A stretch of 64,000 bases of DNA from NCBI RefSeq assembly GCF_020382885.2, contig NC_058512.1, positions 79,501-143,500 of the forward strand, given 5' to 3'. A program made the translations under genes and the position numbers. This DNA comes from Scatophagus argus (lineage: Eukaryota; Chordata; Actinopteri; Scatophagidae). The notes beneath the pieces are model-generated. The model was not told the origin of the DNA, made no database searches, and worked only from the letters and a program-made list of their open reading frames with translations. Positions within the stretch are counted from its first letter, which is position 1. Each line of letters starts with the position of its first letter. This document shows positions 22,505 through 33,616 of the stretch, one piece after another.

Positions 22505-22713
22505 TACACTAACACTACATGAGAGGTTATCTCAAGGAAACTTTCACCTCTCATCCTCATCCTCGCTTGACTAGGCTGGGACTCCCATGCATGAACTGAT
22601 GAAGCCTCTTGGATGAGAGGTGAAACGTCTTCAAAGACAAATAACTAAGTCCAGTTACGTTCGATTGAATTTCCTTGAGATAACCATGACCTGGATGAAT
22701 GAGAATACTCACA
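22505..22713. mobile_element. 163-bp element, copy 2, with an inverted partial copy beside it
   Basis: 22556-22713 matches the element at 11458-11620 (GAACTGATGAAGCCTCTTGG, ATGAGAGGTGAAACGTC, TTTCCTTGAGATAACCATGA). Just upstream, 22510-22560 reads GGTTATCTCAAGGAAACTTT then CACCTCTCATCC, the reverse complement of two parts of the same unit with the middle missing. The pair can fold into a long hairpin. Confidence 0.65.
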
Positions 22714-22714
22714 G

Positions 22715-22900
22715 GCTACATGAGAGGTTAGTGAGGTGTAAAGTGCTGCTGCGTAGTGAGAGTCAGTCCAGCCTCTGAGAACTGAGGGGAGAAGCTGTTT
22801 CACGGCCTGGCCTTAAGAGCTCCAATGCTCTGGTACCTTCTACCAGACAGCAGAAGTAGATGACACTTGACTAAAAACACACGTTTCAAAAACTCAACAG
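22715..22900. mobile_element. probable LINE 3' fragment
   Basis: The wording GGGGAGAAGCTGTTTCACGG and GGTACCTTCTACCAGACAGC resembles the inverted C-terminal coding part of fish L2/Rex LINEs. It is short and decayed. Confidence 0.4.
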
Positions 22901-23099
22901 CAGTGTCTTTTTGTGGCATGAACTAGTTAGTCAAGATAACAAACAGACCTTGTTGTGAGCAGTTTCATCGGAAGAAGTATCTACTCATCGGGGAGGACAC
23001 CAACAACGTGTGTTTCCTGATCTATGAAGAGCGCGACTAACAGACGTTGAATAAACACTCAGACCCTCGCAGGTACCTGTATTTATCAGGTGAGCCCAA

Positions 23100-23383
23100 C
23101 TGAGGCAGTGAGGGCCCAGGGGGTCCGATGGGTTTAAGCCGTAGAGAAACGCAGCCGGCTGCTGCTCCGATCCGACAGGTGGCAATAGTTAATCCAGAAG
23201 CTGCTTGTCAACTAGAAAGAAGAAGAAGCGACTGCTACAACAACAGCGTCAGTCCGCCATTCCCTCATTTTTTACTGCTTTCAGTCTGTTCTTTTGATTA
23301 TTTCGTGTTTAAATTTAACATAAACTCTATAGACTGTGTAGAGTTACCTGAACGCGAGTTAGGAGCACGTCACAGGGTCTGTG
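23100..23383 (+). promoter_or_regulatory. ythdc1: ythdc1 promoter and 5' UTR
   Basis: The region upstream of the ythdc1 start codon carries scattered CpG and no TATA box that I can see. The coding start is GTGATGGCGGCCG at 23384, which also carries a YY1-like ATGGCGGC motif. The TSS is not determined. Confidence 0.45.
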
Positions 23384-26300
23384 ATGGCGGCCGACCGGCG
23401 CGAGGACAAAGGTGAGATACGAGCAAGCTGCTTTGTTAGCATTAGCATCTGAGGCTATCTTTGTTCACGAAGACGTTCGTTCTCTCAGCTGCGGATCAGC
23501 GAGCACCACTTTGTCGATATATTAGTTAACCATGGTAATTAGGGACTGGCAACAAGTTAACAGGTTAGTAAATCAGCAGTAACTCATACGTGTCTACTCT
23601 TTCATTCATTATGACGTTGATTGGCCGCTGCGGCTAACGTTTCCCCGCTGCGTCGACTGATAACGTGACACCAGACTCTATTCAGAAATCTTATGTTTCT
23701 GCTGTTTCACTCGGGCACAATAAATAAACAGATTTAACCAAACTTAAGACTCAATTTTTACAGCTTGTGCTGTGTTATGGTAAATTCGGGATGCGATTGA
23801 TCTGTGAATACTTTGTGATTATGAGAAGAGGACACAATATATGAGACAATATGTCTCAGTGGTCCAGCCTGTGGGATCGTTCTTTTGTAACCAAGTACGG
23901 TACATTTACGTTCGCACTGTACTTTAGAGCAGTTTTAATGTAGTGTATTTGAGTATGTCCATTCTCTATTTATTTCTCTACCAGTATGAACCTAATTATT
24001 CTTATCTGTAGTTTATACGCTCCACTCAGACACATCAGTGAAATGTTCATTAGATTTAAAATATTCACATTGTCGATGAATCTGTTTGGCCTACAAAATG
24101 TTAATTTCTGAGTCCAAAGTGACGTTTTCATATGTCTTGTTTCTGTACAACAGTCCAAAGAGATTCAGTTTACAGAAGAGAAAAACTTTTGGGTTTATGA
24201 CCAAATACCCAAAGAGCTGATCACAATCACTTCAGCCTCAGCAGCATTTTATGTTTGTTGATAATGTGAGCATGCCGACACACTAAGCTAGGACAGTAAA
24301 CATTGTAGCTCCTGAACATGAGAATGTTGTTTGTTTGCTAACGTCAGCCTCGCAGTGTGGCTGTACACGCTTAGTCTGGTTTTAGCTCTTGGTTTGTAAG
24401 ATCCCCTGTGGGTGTAAATTGTGGAGTTTAAATAAACCAGTTTGTGTTGCTGTGTTTTAAGATGGAGAGCTGAATGTTCTGGAAGATATTCTGACTGAAG
24501 CTCCGGATCAGGACGACGAGCTGTACAATCCTGAGACTGAACGAGACATCACAGACAAGAAAGGTACTGCTGCTGCTGCTGAGGTGCACCGATTGCAATT
24601 TTCTTGGCCAACTGTGATTTCTGATTTTTATTTATTTATTTTTGGAAGTGTGAAGTACCAGTTTTCCTTCTGAGATCTGTAATTGACAGCACGTACAAAT
24701 AAAGATATATTTTTTTTCAATGCAGTGCAATTTTACTGTTATAACAAAAGAAATTATTAAACTTACTCTCAAAATAAAGCAACTGGAAATTTCTCCAAAT
24801 AACAGAATATGAGCTGTGCAACTTTATCTGACCTATTTTTCTTAACAAAAGCAGGTGCAACCGATTCACATAACAAAACAAATGTCGCTTGCATCATTTC
24901 ACAGCTCATGCTTGTAAATCCATCAGTGCTGAGGTCATTTATTACATGTCTGAGGCCTCTTGCTCACCTTCTCTCTGCTTAGTTTCTGCTGCAGTTGGGA
25001 AGTTGGGAGGGGTCCCCCCTGGACCAAAGCGGACTTCCTGCTTCGGGGTGAAGCCCTTTGCTTTACAGAGAGGGTGAAACAGCACAGGGGAGCTTTGCTT
25101 GGTCTTGAGAAGTCGCAGCGTTTATTTACCAACCGACTGCAACTTGCACTGGACATTTACAGTCAACTCAAACTTACTGCTAACTCTGCATACTCGTCTG
25201 CTTCGCTTCTCACTTCAGTTTCTTAAAGGAGCCGAGCTGCTTTGGTAACACGATCAAAAATCCAGGATTTTCCTTGTAATTGCTTTGGGCTTTTCACTGC
25301 TCACACTGAGGAAAGACCGGAGAGCCTGCAGGCACGTCTGGCACTGAGCTCGCTAGCTTTAGCTTTACTTTATTGCCTGCGACCTGTGTGTACGACCTGT
25401 GGTGCATGCCTAAGTGTTGGGGTTACAGTTACCTTAACATTCATATTTCTCATGGTTACTTCAATTGTAGCTGCTGCCATCTGTTGGCACTGGTGTGTTT
25501 CTACAAACCACAGTTGGCTAAGACATTAACACACATACACTCGCAGTGACTGAATTGGGACAGTTAAACTTAATACCACTCACACTACTGACAGTATACT
25601 GATACTAGTATTGTTATTACTGATAATACTTCTTCTCCCTCTATTAATAAGATGTCAGCTGTAGTTGAGTGTCTGATCCAATCCATGTGTTCTGTCGGTC
25701 AGGAACAAAGAGAAAGAGTGAGCGCTCTGAGAGCCAGGACCTAAAGAGGCTCCGCCCCTCGTCGGGACAGCCGCCATCCAGGTCCTCCTCCACCAATAAA
25801 AGAACCCCAGGTCCATCTCTGTCCTCGTCCTCTTCAAAGAAGGCGGCATCCAGTCCTCGTGGTCGCCATGCTGCTGCTTCCACTGGAGGCTATCGTCACG
25901 AATATTATGAGGAGCGAAAGGGGCGACGAGGAGCCCGCGAGACGACCAGAAGCCGTGGAGGAGAAGATGCACGACGCCGAGAGTCTCAGAGAGGTCTGGA
26001 GGGTGTGAGCCAGGTACGGATACTGCTGTTTCTACTGCTGTTTACTGCAGTAAACATTCAGCTTTCAGTTTGACAGCAAATCATTACCTTCGTGTTTGTC
26101 TTCAGAAGCTGCGACGAGAAGAGCGGCGGGCGAGCCCCTCCCCTCATGAAGAGGACAACCAGTCAGAGGAGGAGGTAACAGCAGAGTACGGCTCAGAGCA
26201 GGGATCAGGAAGCTCGTCCCCCACTGCGTCCCATGTAGAGGAGGAGGAAGAAGAGGATCAGGAAGAGGAGGAGGAAGAGGAAGAAGAAGAGGAGGAAGGC

Positions 26301-29300
26301 ATGGAGGAAGAAGATGAAGAAGAGGAGGAAGAAGGGGAGAAGGAGGATGAAGAGGAGGATGAAGAGGAGTACGAGCGTCGCGGTGGAGAGGGGAATGACT
26401 ACGACACTCGCAGCGAGGCTGGCGACTCACGTTCGGCTTCCTCTGTTAGTTTCTCTGATGACGGCGAGTCGGTGCATTCAGACTCCGCCTCTGAGGCCTC
26501 AGGTAACCATGACAACAACGGAAACATTTTCTCAGTTAAGCACAGCTGCGCTGAGTTAGAATGAAACAAGTGCTGCAACAATCGCTCGTGTTCATCTCTT
26601 GATCATCTGTAATTGTCATATTTCTATTTTTAAATAAAAAAAAACAGCTTAAAATTAGCTCTGTGATTTTACACCATTTTCATAACATTTGCATATTTAA
26701 TGAGCTATTCCCAAAAACATGTTTTACTTGCAGTTTCTATGCCATCATGCTTACACTGATCAGCACTTCAGATAAATGAGTTTTTAATTTGATAAATTAA
26801 GACGTCAGATGTTACCACCACATCACACTCTCATCCTCTCTAGTTTATTTTTATATTTTTATTTGTTCAGAAAGGGTTTGCATTGTTTTCAGTTAACTAC
26901 TTGATCAGTTTTTATGTCAGAATGAATTGATGAAAATTTAAAAATTTAAAAAATTTGAATGTTTGTAAATGATAAAGTCTATCGTGTACATGAATTCATT
27001 CGCTTATTTTTTTGGTTTTGAGTGTATTTTAAGTCCACATGATGGATGCTGGGATACATTTTGTGTTTACCAAAGTGATTTTGACCCGGCTCAGGCTAAA
27101 CATCCACCACATCTTATGAAATTTGTTTTTCTTTGATAAACAAACCAACAAATTGAGTCGAAAACATGACCCTCTTTGGTGGCGGTAATGAAGACCAAAC
27201 TTTAAACTAAAACCAAAGTTATTTGACAGTTTGTACTAACCGTGATTTCATTCTGTGCTTTTATCTTGAAAGGTTCAGAGAAGAAGCGGGAGAAGCTGTC
27301 ATCGTCGGTCCGAGCTGTTCGCAAAGGGATGGAGAGTAAGACATCCATTTACGCTGTATAGCACTCTATTCATAATGTATTTTTAAAGAGTCTGTCAAAG
27401 CTTTGAGCTCAGTCAGAGAAAAGTTCCTTCTCATTAGCTCACCTCATAACTGAAGGAATCCGGCTGCAGCCACTTCCTGTGCTGTTTCAGATACAATATG
27501 ATATTCTTTATTGTCTCTGTAGGGAAGTTTGTTATTTGTCAAGATCCGACCAGTAAGCTGCGTTACATCCTGCGAGACGCTCGATTCTTCCTCATAAAGA
27601 GCAACAACCACGAGAACGTCTCCCTGGCTAAAGCAAAGGTGAGCTAATGTTTCCATGTCGATGCTTCATTTTATTTGTTTTATGTTCCGGTCTGGTGTCC
27701 TCGCTGGTTTTGATGATGATTTCGCTGATATTTCTATGATACTCAGGGCGTTTGGTCAACGCTGCCGGTGAACGAGAAGAAGCTGAACGCTGCGTTTCGC
27801 TCGGCTCGAAGTGTCGTCCTCGTCTTCTCTGTCAGGGAGAGTGGCAAATTTCAAGGTCCAGCCTTTTAGCTTTTAATATTTCACAGTTCTAGGTCAATGC
27901 TTCCCCTTTTCATTTTCATTCGTCCCCAAAATATTTCAGCGTTTTAACATTTCTGTCATCTGCGTCTTTAGGTTTTGCCCGCCTGGCCTCAGAGTCTCAT
28001 CATGGCGGGTCTCCAATCCACTGGGTTCTTCCTGCTGGCATGAATGCCAAGATGCTGGGAGGAGTTTTCAAGATCGACTGGCTCTGCAGGTAAACGACAA
28101 AACAAGCACCAGATTGGGTTCCTGGCTCATGTTCTGGAAGACGTTCGCTTACTGGATGATTCATTATTGATTGACTCGCCTGGGACAATCAGTGCTTTGT
28201 AAATCACTGGACCAAATAACTTGACTAATTTGTGCGTCTCCAGAACTCTGTGTATGTAAACCGGTTTGACCTCCTCCAGTTCCTCAGCTCTTTTTAATCG
28301 AATATTCACCAGCATCACACGCATTTTGTTCTTACAGGAGGGAGCTGCCTTTCACTAAAACAGCTCACCTGTCCAACCCCTGGAATGAACACAAGCCAGT
28401 CAAAATCGGACGTGACGGACAGGTTAGTTCACACTTTAAATTCCTCCCTCTGTTTTAAATATTCTTTCTTTCTGCGTTGTTTCAAATTTTGTAACTGTTT
28501 TTGTTAAACTCATTAAATCTCTTTCAGGAGATACAGCCGGACATCGGTGCTCAGCTCTGTGCCCTGTTCCCATTGGATGAGAATGTGGACATCCACCAGG
28601 TGGCTCGCCGTGTCCGCCATAAGCGTCGGACACCATCAGAGCCGCGGCCTCGCGGTCGACCACCACAGCGCGAACCGGGAAGGTTAGCCAATCACCAAGC
28701 TCCTCCTCCCGCTTCCTGTTCTTCTTCTCCTGCTGCGACCATGGCGCCACCTGCTGCGGGACGACGGAGACGGCCGCTGCATTTAGCCGGTGGCTAGCTA
28801 TCCTGGGGCTAGCAGTGCTGGTTTTCTGGTTGTTGTTGTTTTTCCAGTCTGGAGTTTTCAACCAGAGTGGCGCCTTCGCTCTGCGTCTTTGGTTGAAGTG
28901 GAATAAAGTCAGGCAGGAAGCAAAAATTGTTGACGGGATGATCCTCGTTAAGGATGATTCTAAATTTATTGTTAAGTTTAATACATTAATTCTGTTTTTA
29001 TGTAAGCAACAAGGTAACATATTTTAAATTAAATTCGCAGTTTCATCCTCAGTATACTGAGAAACATTATAGAAAATACAAGTAAAAAAATTTTTGTTGT
29101 ATCTAAATTTCTCCTTTGAAGCTCTTTTTCTTTGCAGGAGCTTCGTACTTGGGAAGTTAAAATATCGAAACGTTTTGCTTTTAGCTGGACTGTGGCCGAC
29201 CTTTTCAGAATAAAAGCAGAAAGGACAAGCGTCACTGGCTGGACTGATGGCGGAGGGGGTGGGCGAGGGCGAGCGAGGTAGAACTAAAGAGAGATCAGTG

Positions 29301-31475
29301 AGGGACTGTGAGCTCCCAGCGAACTGTTTCTGGTTCTGTGAGGAGGTGGGGCAGTTTGGTCGAGTGGGGCGTGGCCGGTGGACTGTATCCAATGAGAGGG
29401 TGTGATGTGTCCAAGGGGGCGGGTTCATCACTTGGCGAAATAAGGTAAAGTTACAGAAATACGTAAAGGAAAAGATGGACTTTATTTTAAAAAAAATCCA
29501 CTTGGACTGAGAAATGATGAGCCACCCCCTCCCTGAAAGGACAGTTTTATAAACACCCCAGCACACACACGCACTGAATCAGGACTCGTTAACAACAAAC
29601 TGTTGATATCTATAGGTGTGTGTGTGTGTGTCTGTGTGCGTGTGTGTGTGTCACGTCGCTATCTTATGAACTGAATATAAAAAGGTGTGTGAGTGGAGAA
29701 GAGGAGGAGGGGAGAAAATAAAAATAAGAGAATCCAGAACGATGGAGTGACAGGAAGGACTGTTGCTGGTCTGGAGGGGGCGGGGCTGAGCTGCGAGGGG
29801 CGGGGCTTTGTGTGTTGATTGACAGGACTGCACCACCACCACCATCATCATCACCTCCCTCCACTCTTTCAAAATAAGAGGGTTTATAAAAAGCCTTTAA
29901 CTTGGACTGATGAGGAGAAAAACTGTTTTTCTTAATAATCAAAAGTGTTGACACATTCAAACAGCCCCTCCCACATATACAACAGAAGCGGTATGTTGTC
30001 CCTTTAAGAGGCTTCTTCTTCTTTGTTTTTTTTTTTTGTTTTTTTTATTGTATGTGTGAAGCAAAATTTGTCACAATGCTGTTTTTGTGTTGACCATCAA
30101 ACAGTGGAGTATTATTTCTAAAGGGAAGCATTTATTGGAGATCATAAGGTCATTAGCTAAAAATCAAACCAACAAAAACAGATTTGCGTCAGATGTGTTC
30201 AGAACATCCTGACAACCTTCATGCTGAGAGCCTTGACACACAAGAGAACAGGAATAAAACGAGAGAGCAAGTAAGAGTAGTACCAGTCTATGATACTTGA
30301 ATATTTGAGTCATATTTCTGAGTATAAAAACACAAGGTGTCTCAGTGATGTTTTAGATGGCTGCAGACGTCTCATCTGGATGACGTAGAACCTTCACACG
30401 TCTCACATCAGACACTTTTGGTAGTTTTACAAGACATGTTAGAAGATTTTTATGAGGTTTTTTTCTTCTGTGACCTGAGTGAGTTTTCCACAGTGTACAT
30501 TGATGCGTGCGTGCACGCATATTTATTGTGTGCATGTGTGTGTCTTACTTGTTGACTTGTCTGCATAGGCGTCGTCCGGAAGAGTACGACCTCCACGGCA
30601 GGAAGCGACCGCGAGCCGATGGTCCGCCTGACTTCAACCAGCGAGCAGGTCGTTAAACTGAAAACCTCAAACTGCGGTTTACACTGTAAATGTGTGATAA
30701 GCACATTTCTGGTGTTTTTATTTAAATGTCTTTAATAGCTTTTTATAAACTGTAAGCTGAGGATGGTTCTTTTAAATGTTTGTCACTTTTATTTATAAGT
30801 TATTGCTAAAATTGTGTTAAGTTTGTTTTTCTGTTTTGTTTTTCTGTTTCTTTACATCTGATGAAGTGTATGTAAACTGAATTTATTGTTCATTTGTGTC
30901 ATTCTTTCGTGGTTGTTTTTGTGTTTCTGCATTTCTTTATTACTTGTGTTTACCTGCTGTTCATGACCTGCTGGCAAAGTCACATTTAACTTAAAGAATT
31001 TAATTTGTTTTCAGGGTTCATCCAGGACCTTCGAAACCAGCCGGTGGACAGGTGAGACGTGTCTCTTCACTCAGTAGAGACAGGTCACAGGAAGTAGGCG
31101 GAGCTACAAGTGCAGTAAAACTTGATGAAAATGTGGAAAAAATGTGTTTTTGTATGCAGCAGACATGAATAGAAAGTTAGTGGAAAGTGTTAGTGTTAGT
31201 GGAAAGATAAAAAAATAAAACTAAATTATTCTGACGTTAAATGTTGTCCTGATTTTCAGGCGGTTTTCCAGCATGAGGCGAGACGTGTTTCTTAACGGGG
31301 TGAGTCGTCCGTGTGTTAGCTTCATTTTAGTCAGTTAGCATGTTAGCCTCAGTGACAGGTGTGCTCACAGGTGTGTTTGTTCCTGTGTCTGTGTTGTTTC
31401 AGTCGTATAATGACTACATGAGGGATTATCACCACAGCGTCGGCCCTCCTGCTCCCTGGCAGACTCTGGTACGAT

Positions 31476-31507
<32 letters not shown>

Positions 31508-32107
31508 ATCAACTTATGGACAAGTGATTGAGCCAATGAGTGTGATGATGCCATGTTCATGTCATCAGGCAGCATACCCCGGCGTGGAGCAGCCACCCCC
31601 ACACCACCCACCGTACTACCACCACAGCCACCCCCCACCGCCCCCTCACCAGGCCTACCACCACCACCACCACCCCCTGCCGCCACACGAGGCTCCACCT
31701 CCTCGCTTCAGAGACAAGCAGCGAGTGCCGCAGCACCGCGCCTTCACCTCCAGCCCGGTGAGTCCGATGACAAGAATTTTCTTCTGAAAAGAATTATTTT
31801 CTGCCTGAGGGAAACCTCAGACAAAAAACAAATTGAGTCTCAAGTTATCTGTGAATATTTGTTCATTGTGCAGCCTGTGACCTTTGTTGTCTGTCTGGTT
31901 TTCTTTCCCATCATGCAGCATGACTATGACATGCGTGTGGACGACTTCCTGCGGCGCACACAGGCGGTGGTGAGCAGCCGACGTGAGCGCGAGCGGCAGC
32001 GTGACCGGGACCGTGGCGGACCACGCCGTGAGAGAGAGAGGGAGCGAGCGAGGGACAGAGAAAGAGAGAGAGACAGGGACAAGGAGAGGGGGCGGTACCG
32101 CAGGTGA
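23384..32107 (+). CDS. ythdc1: ythdc1, YTH-domain nuclear m6A reader, complete
   Basis: YTHDC1 binds N6-methyladenosine in nuclear RNA and guides splicing, export and Xist-type silencing. Exons: 23384-23411, 24462-24563, 25703-26013, 26106-26502, 27273-27335, 27523-27638, 27747-27855, 27972-28089, 28338-28422, 28528-28682, 30569-30648, 31015-31051, 31260-31299, 31403-31468, 31569-31757 and 31919-32107. Phases agree (694 residues; human 727). It opens [20 protein letters not shown] as in human, then a basic Ser-rich part and a long Glu run (26236-26380). The YTH domain spans roughly 27530-28620, with cage-region tryptophans in [10 protein letters not shown] and [12 protein letters not shown], then [15 protein letters not shown] and [12 protein letters not shown] Pro/His-rich part and an Arg/Glu/Asp tail ending GRYRR complete the protein. 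The acceptor of the sixth exon is uncertain (27522 or 27543). Confidence 0.97.
24583..25480. mobile_element. possible hAT-type non-autonomous transposon
   Basis: The left end GAGGTGCACCGATTGCAATT and the wording TTGGCCAACTGTGATTTC resemble the ends of a common fish hAT-derived repeat. The right end is not clear (a weak GGTGCATGCC at about 25403). It lies in ythdc1 intron 2. No transposase was recognised. Confidence 0.35.
26236..26380 (+). repeat. (GAG/GAA)n coding tract in ythdc1
   Basis: About 145 bp of GAG/GAA/GAT codons encode the acidic run of YTHDC1. Human YTHDC1 has a similar acidic run, so this is a conserved kind of low complexity and not an error. Confidence 0.9.
28683..30568 (+). 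other. ythdc1 intron 10, long and with no recognised gene
   Basis: It separates the YTH-domain exons from the RRRPEEYD exon. It holds a (GT)n run (29612-29652), CT/GGCGGGG-like blocks (29300-29420 and 29760-29830) and T-rich tracts. Antisense frames here have no recognisable domain. Confidence 0.5.
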
Positions 32108-32764
32108 TCTGATGACACCATATCCTGTAAGCTTGCAGGGGCTTTTATTTTGACGGTCACTGGTTGGTTTGGCTGGTTTCCTGTTTGTTTGTTTTTTGTT
32201 GTCGTTGAAAATAATGAATAAAAAAATGAAACAAGCTATGTGCTGACATCATCAATTTTATGTGTGTATTTTTAAAAAAGCTAAAAAAAAGCTAACTAAA
32301 AGTTGGAGATTTTTGGTGAGTTTGTTTTAGCTTTATCTCGATGAGATAAAAAGGGAAGTGACATCACAGTACAGGGAGATGTCATCATACATGTTAAGAA
32401 CATGTGAAACGATGGATTAAAAAAAAAATGTCGGTCCTGGCAGTTAATCATGTCCTTGTAGTGTAGTCTGTCTTGAGTCTGCGCACTTCATTTCCCATGA
32501 TTCCCTGTTCATTTCTCAAAGGTTTGGACCGCGAACCCAACGTGAGGTCCAGCCGTCCGAGGTCACGGCAATCTGAGAGGTCACCGTATGATGAATGTTG
32601 TTAATTTTATTTGTCTCTAATTGTTGCTGCTTTAAAGTTTGTTGGTTTTCCTGTAAAAATGTGAGGACGGATGATGAGAAAACCTTTCAAAAGCTCAGTG
32701 AAGAAGAGTTTGAGTTCAGACTCACTTCTGATTTTCTTTTTGTACTTCAAATTTTTTTATGTTA

Positions 32765-32770
32765 AATAAA
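32765..32770 (+). terminator. ythdc1: ythdc1 poly(A) signal (candidate)
   Basis: AATAAA lies 660 bp after the stop codon, in a T-rich context. A nearer AATAAA lies at about 32216. Either could be used. Confidence 0.4.
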
Positions 32771-33600
32771 TCTGAATCTGATCGTTTAGTTTTCTTTTTA
32801 CGTAAATTTGTTTTAGAGTTTCTTTGACTCATCATCGCCTCCTGCTGGGGATTACATGTCAGCAGGAGGCTGTTTTTTTATTGTTAATAGTTTTAATTTT
32901 ACAAATTTAAAGAAAAACTACTTCCTGTAAAATTTTGAATTTTTAAAAATGTTTTTCTTCTCTGATTGGTTACCTTGGTTACTAATTGCAGTTGATCAGT
33001 TTTGCTGTGTATTGATCAGCGGGAGGTTAAATGATCAGTGTTCCTTTTCAGTACTGAAAAAAACAATGAATGATGAAAACTTCCTTTTTCCTGTTTCTGC
33101 GCACAGGAGGTGGAGCTTGTGTCAGTTTTTCTACAAAATAAATAAAATCTCACGATTTGTTCTCTTGCGTGACATGTTTGGAGTGGAAAAAAAAGTTAAT
33201 GAAGTTGTAGAAAAGTAATCCCATTACTCTGAGGTAATCAGGCTACTGCTGACAGTTATCAGATTACTTTGGTTTGATGACACTAAACCCTGTATCATAA
33301 ACGGAAACCCTTGAAGTATTTGAGTGGCAGCTATACTGCGGAAAGTGAAAGTACAGATGCCTGATTAACAGTCCGTCTGTTGCTGTCAACAGGCTGTAGT
33401 GAAGTTGACACCACAGAACAGACCACAGGGATCAGAGCTTTAATGTCTCATTAAGCTTTTCATGAAATCTTTCTTGGATGTTCTGATCTTTTCCATCGAC
33501 GTGGAGAAATATCTGTTCAGGAGAAGATGACAGGAAATGCCTACGTCACCCGCTGGTGAGGGAGCAGCAGCGATATGAACACAACATGGACGTTTGCAAG
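32771..33600. other. intergenic spacer between ythdc1 and the UGT gene
   Basis: AT-rich, no recognised gene. The two genes converge here. The minus-strand TTTATT at 32877-32882 is a possible distal poly(A) signal of the UGT gene. Otherwise nothing was recognised. Confidence 0.5.
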
Positions 33601-33616
33601 TCCTCACTATAACTTG

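Noticed and set aside
29024-29566. 180-residue minus-strand frame in ythdc1 intron 10
   Set aside because: No recognisable domain, uneven composition (AT-rich at one end, GC-rich at the other) and no matching exons nearby.
31424-32160. Minus-strand frames opposite the last ythdc1 exons
   Set aside because: Shadows of the Pro/His and Arg/Glu repeats of the ythdc1 tail.
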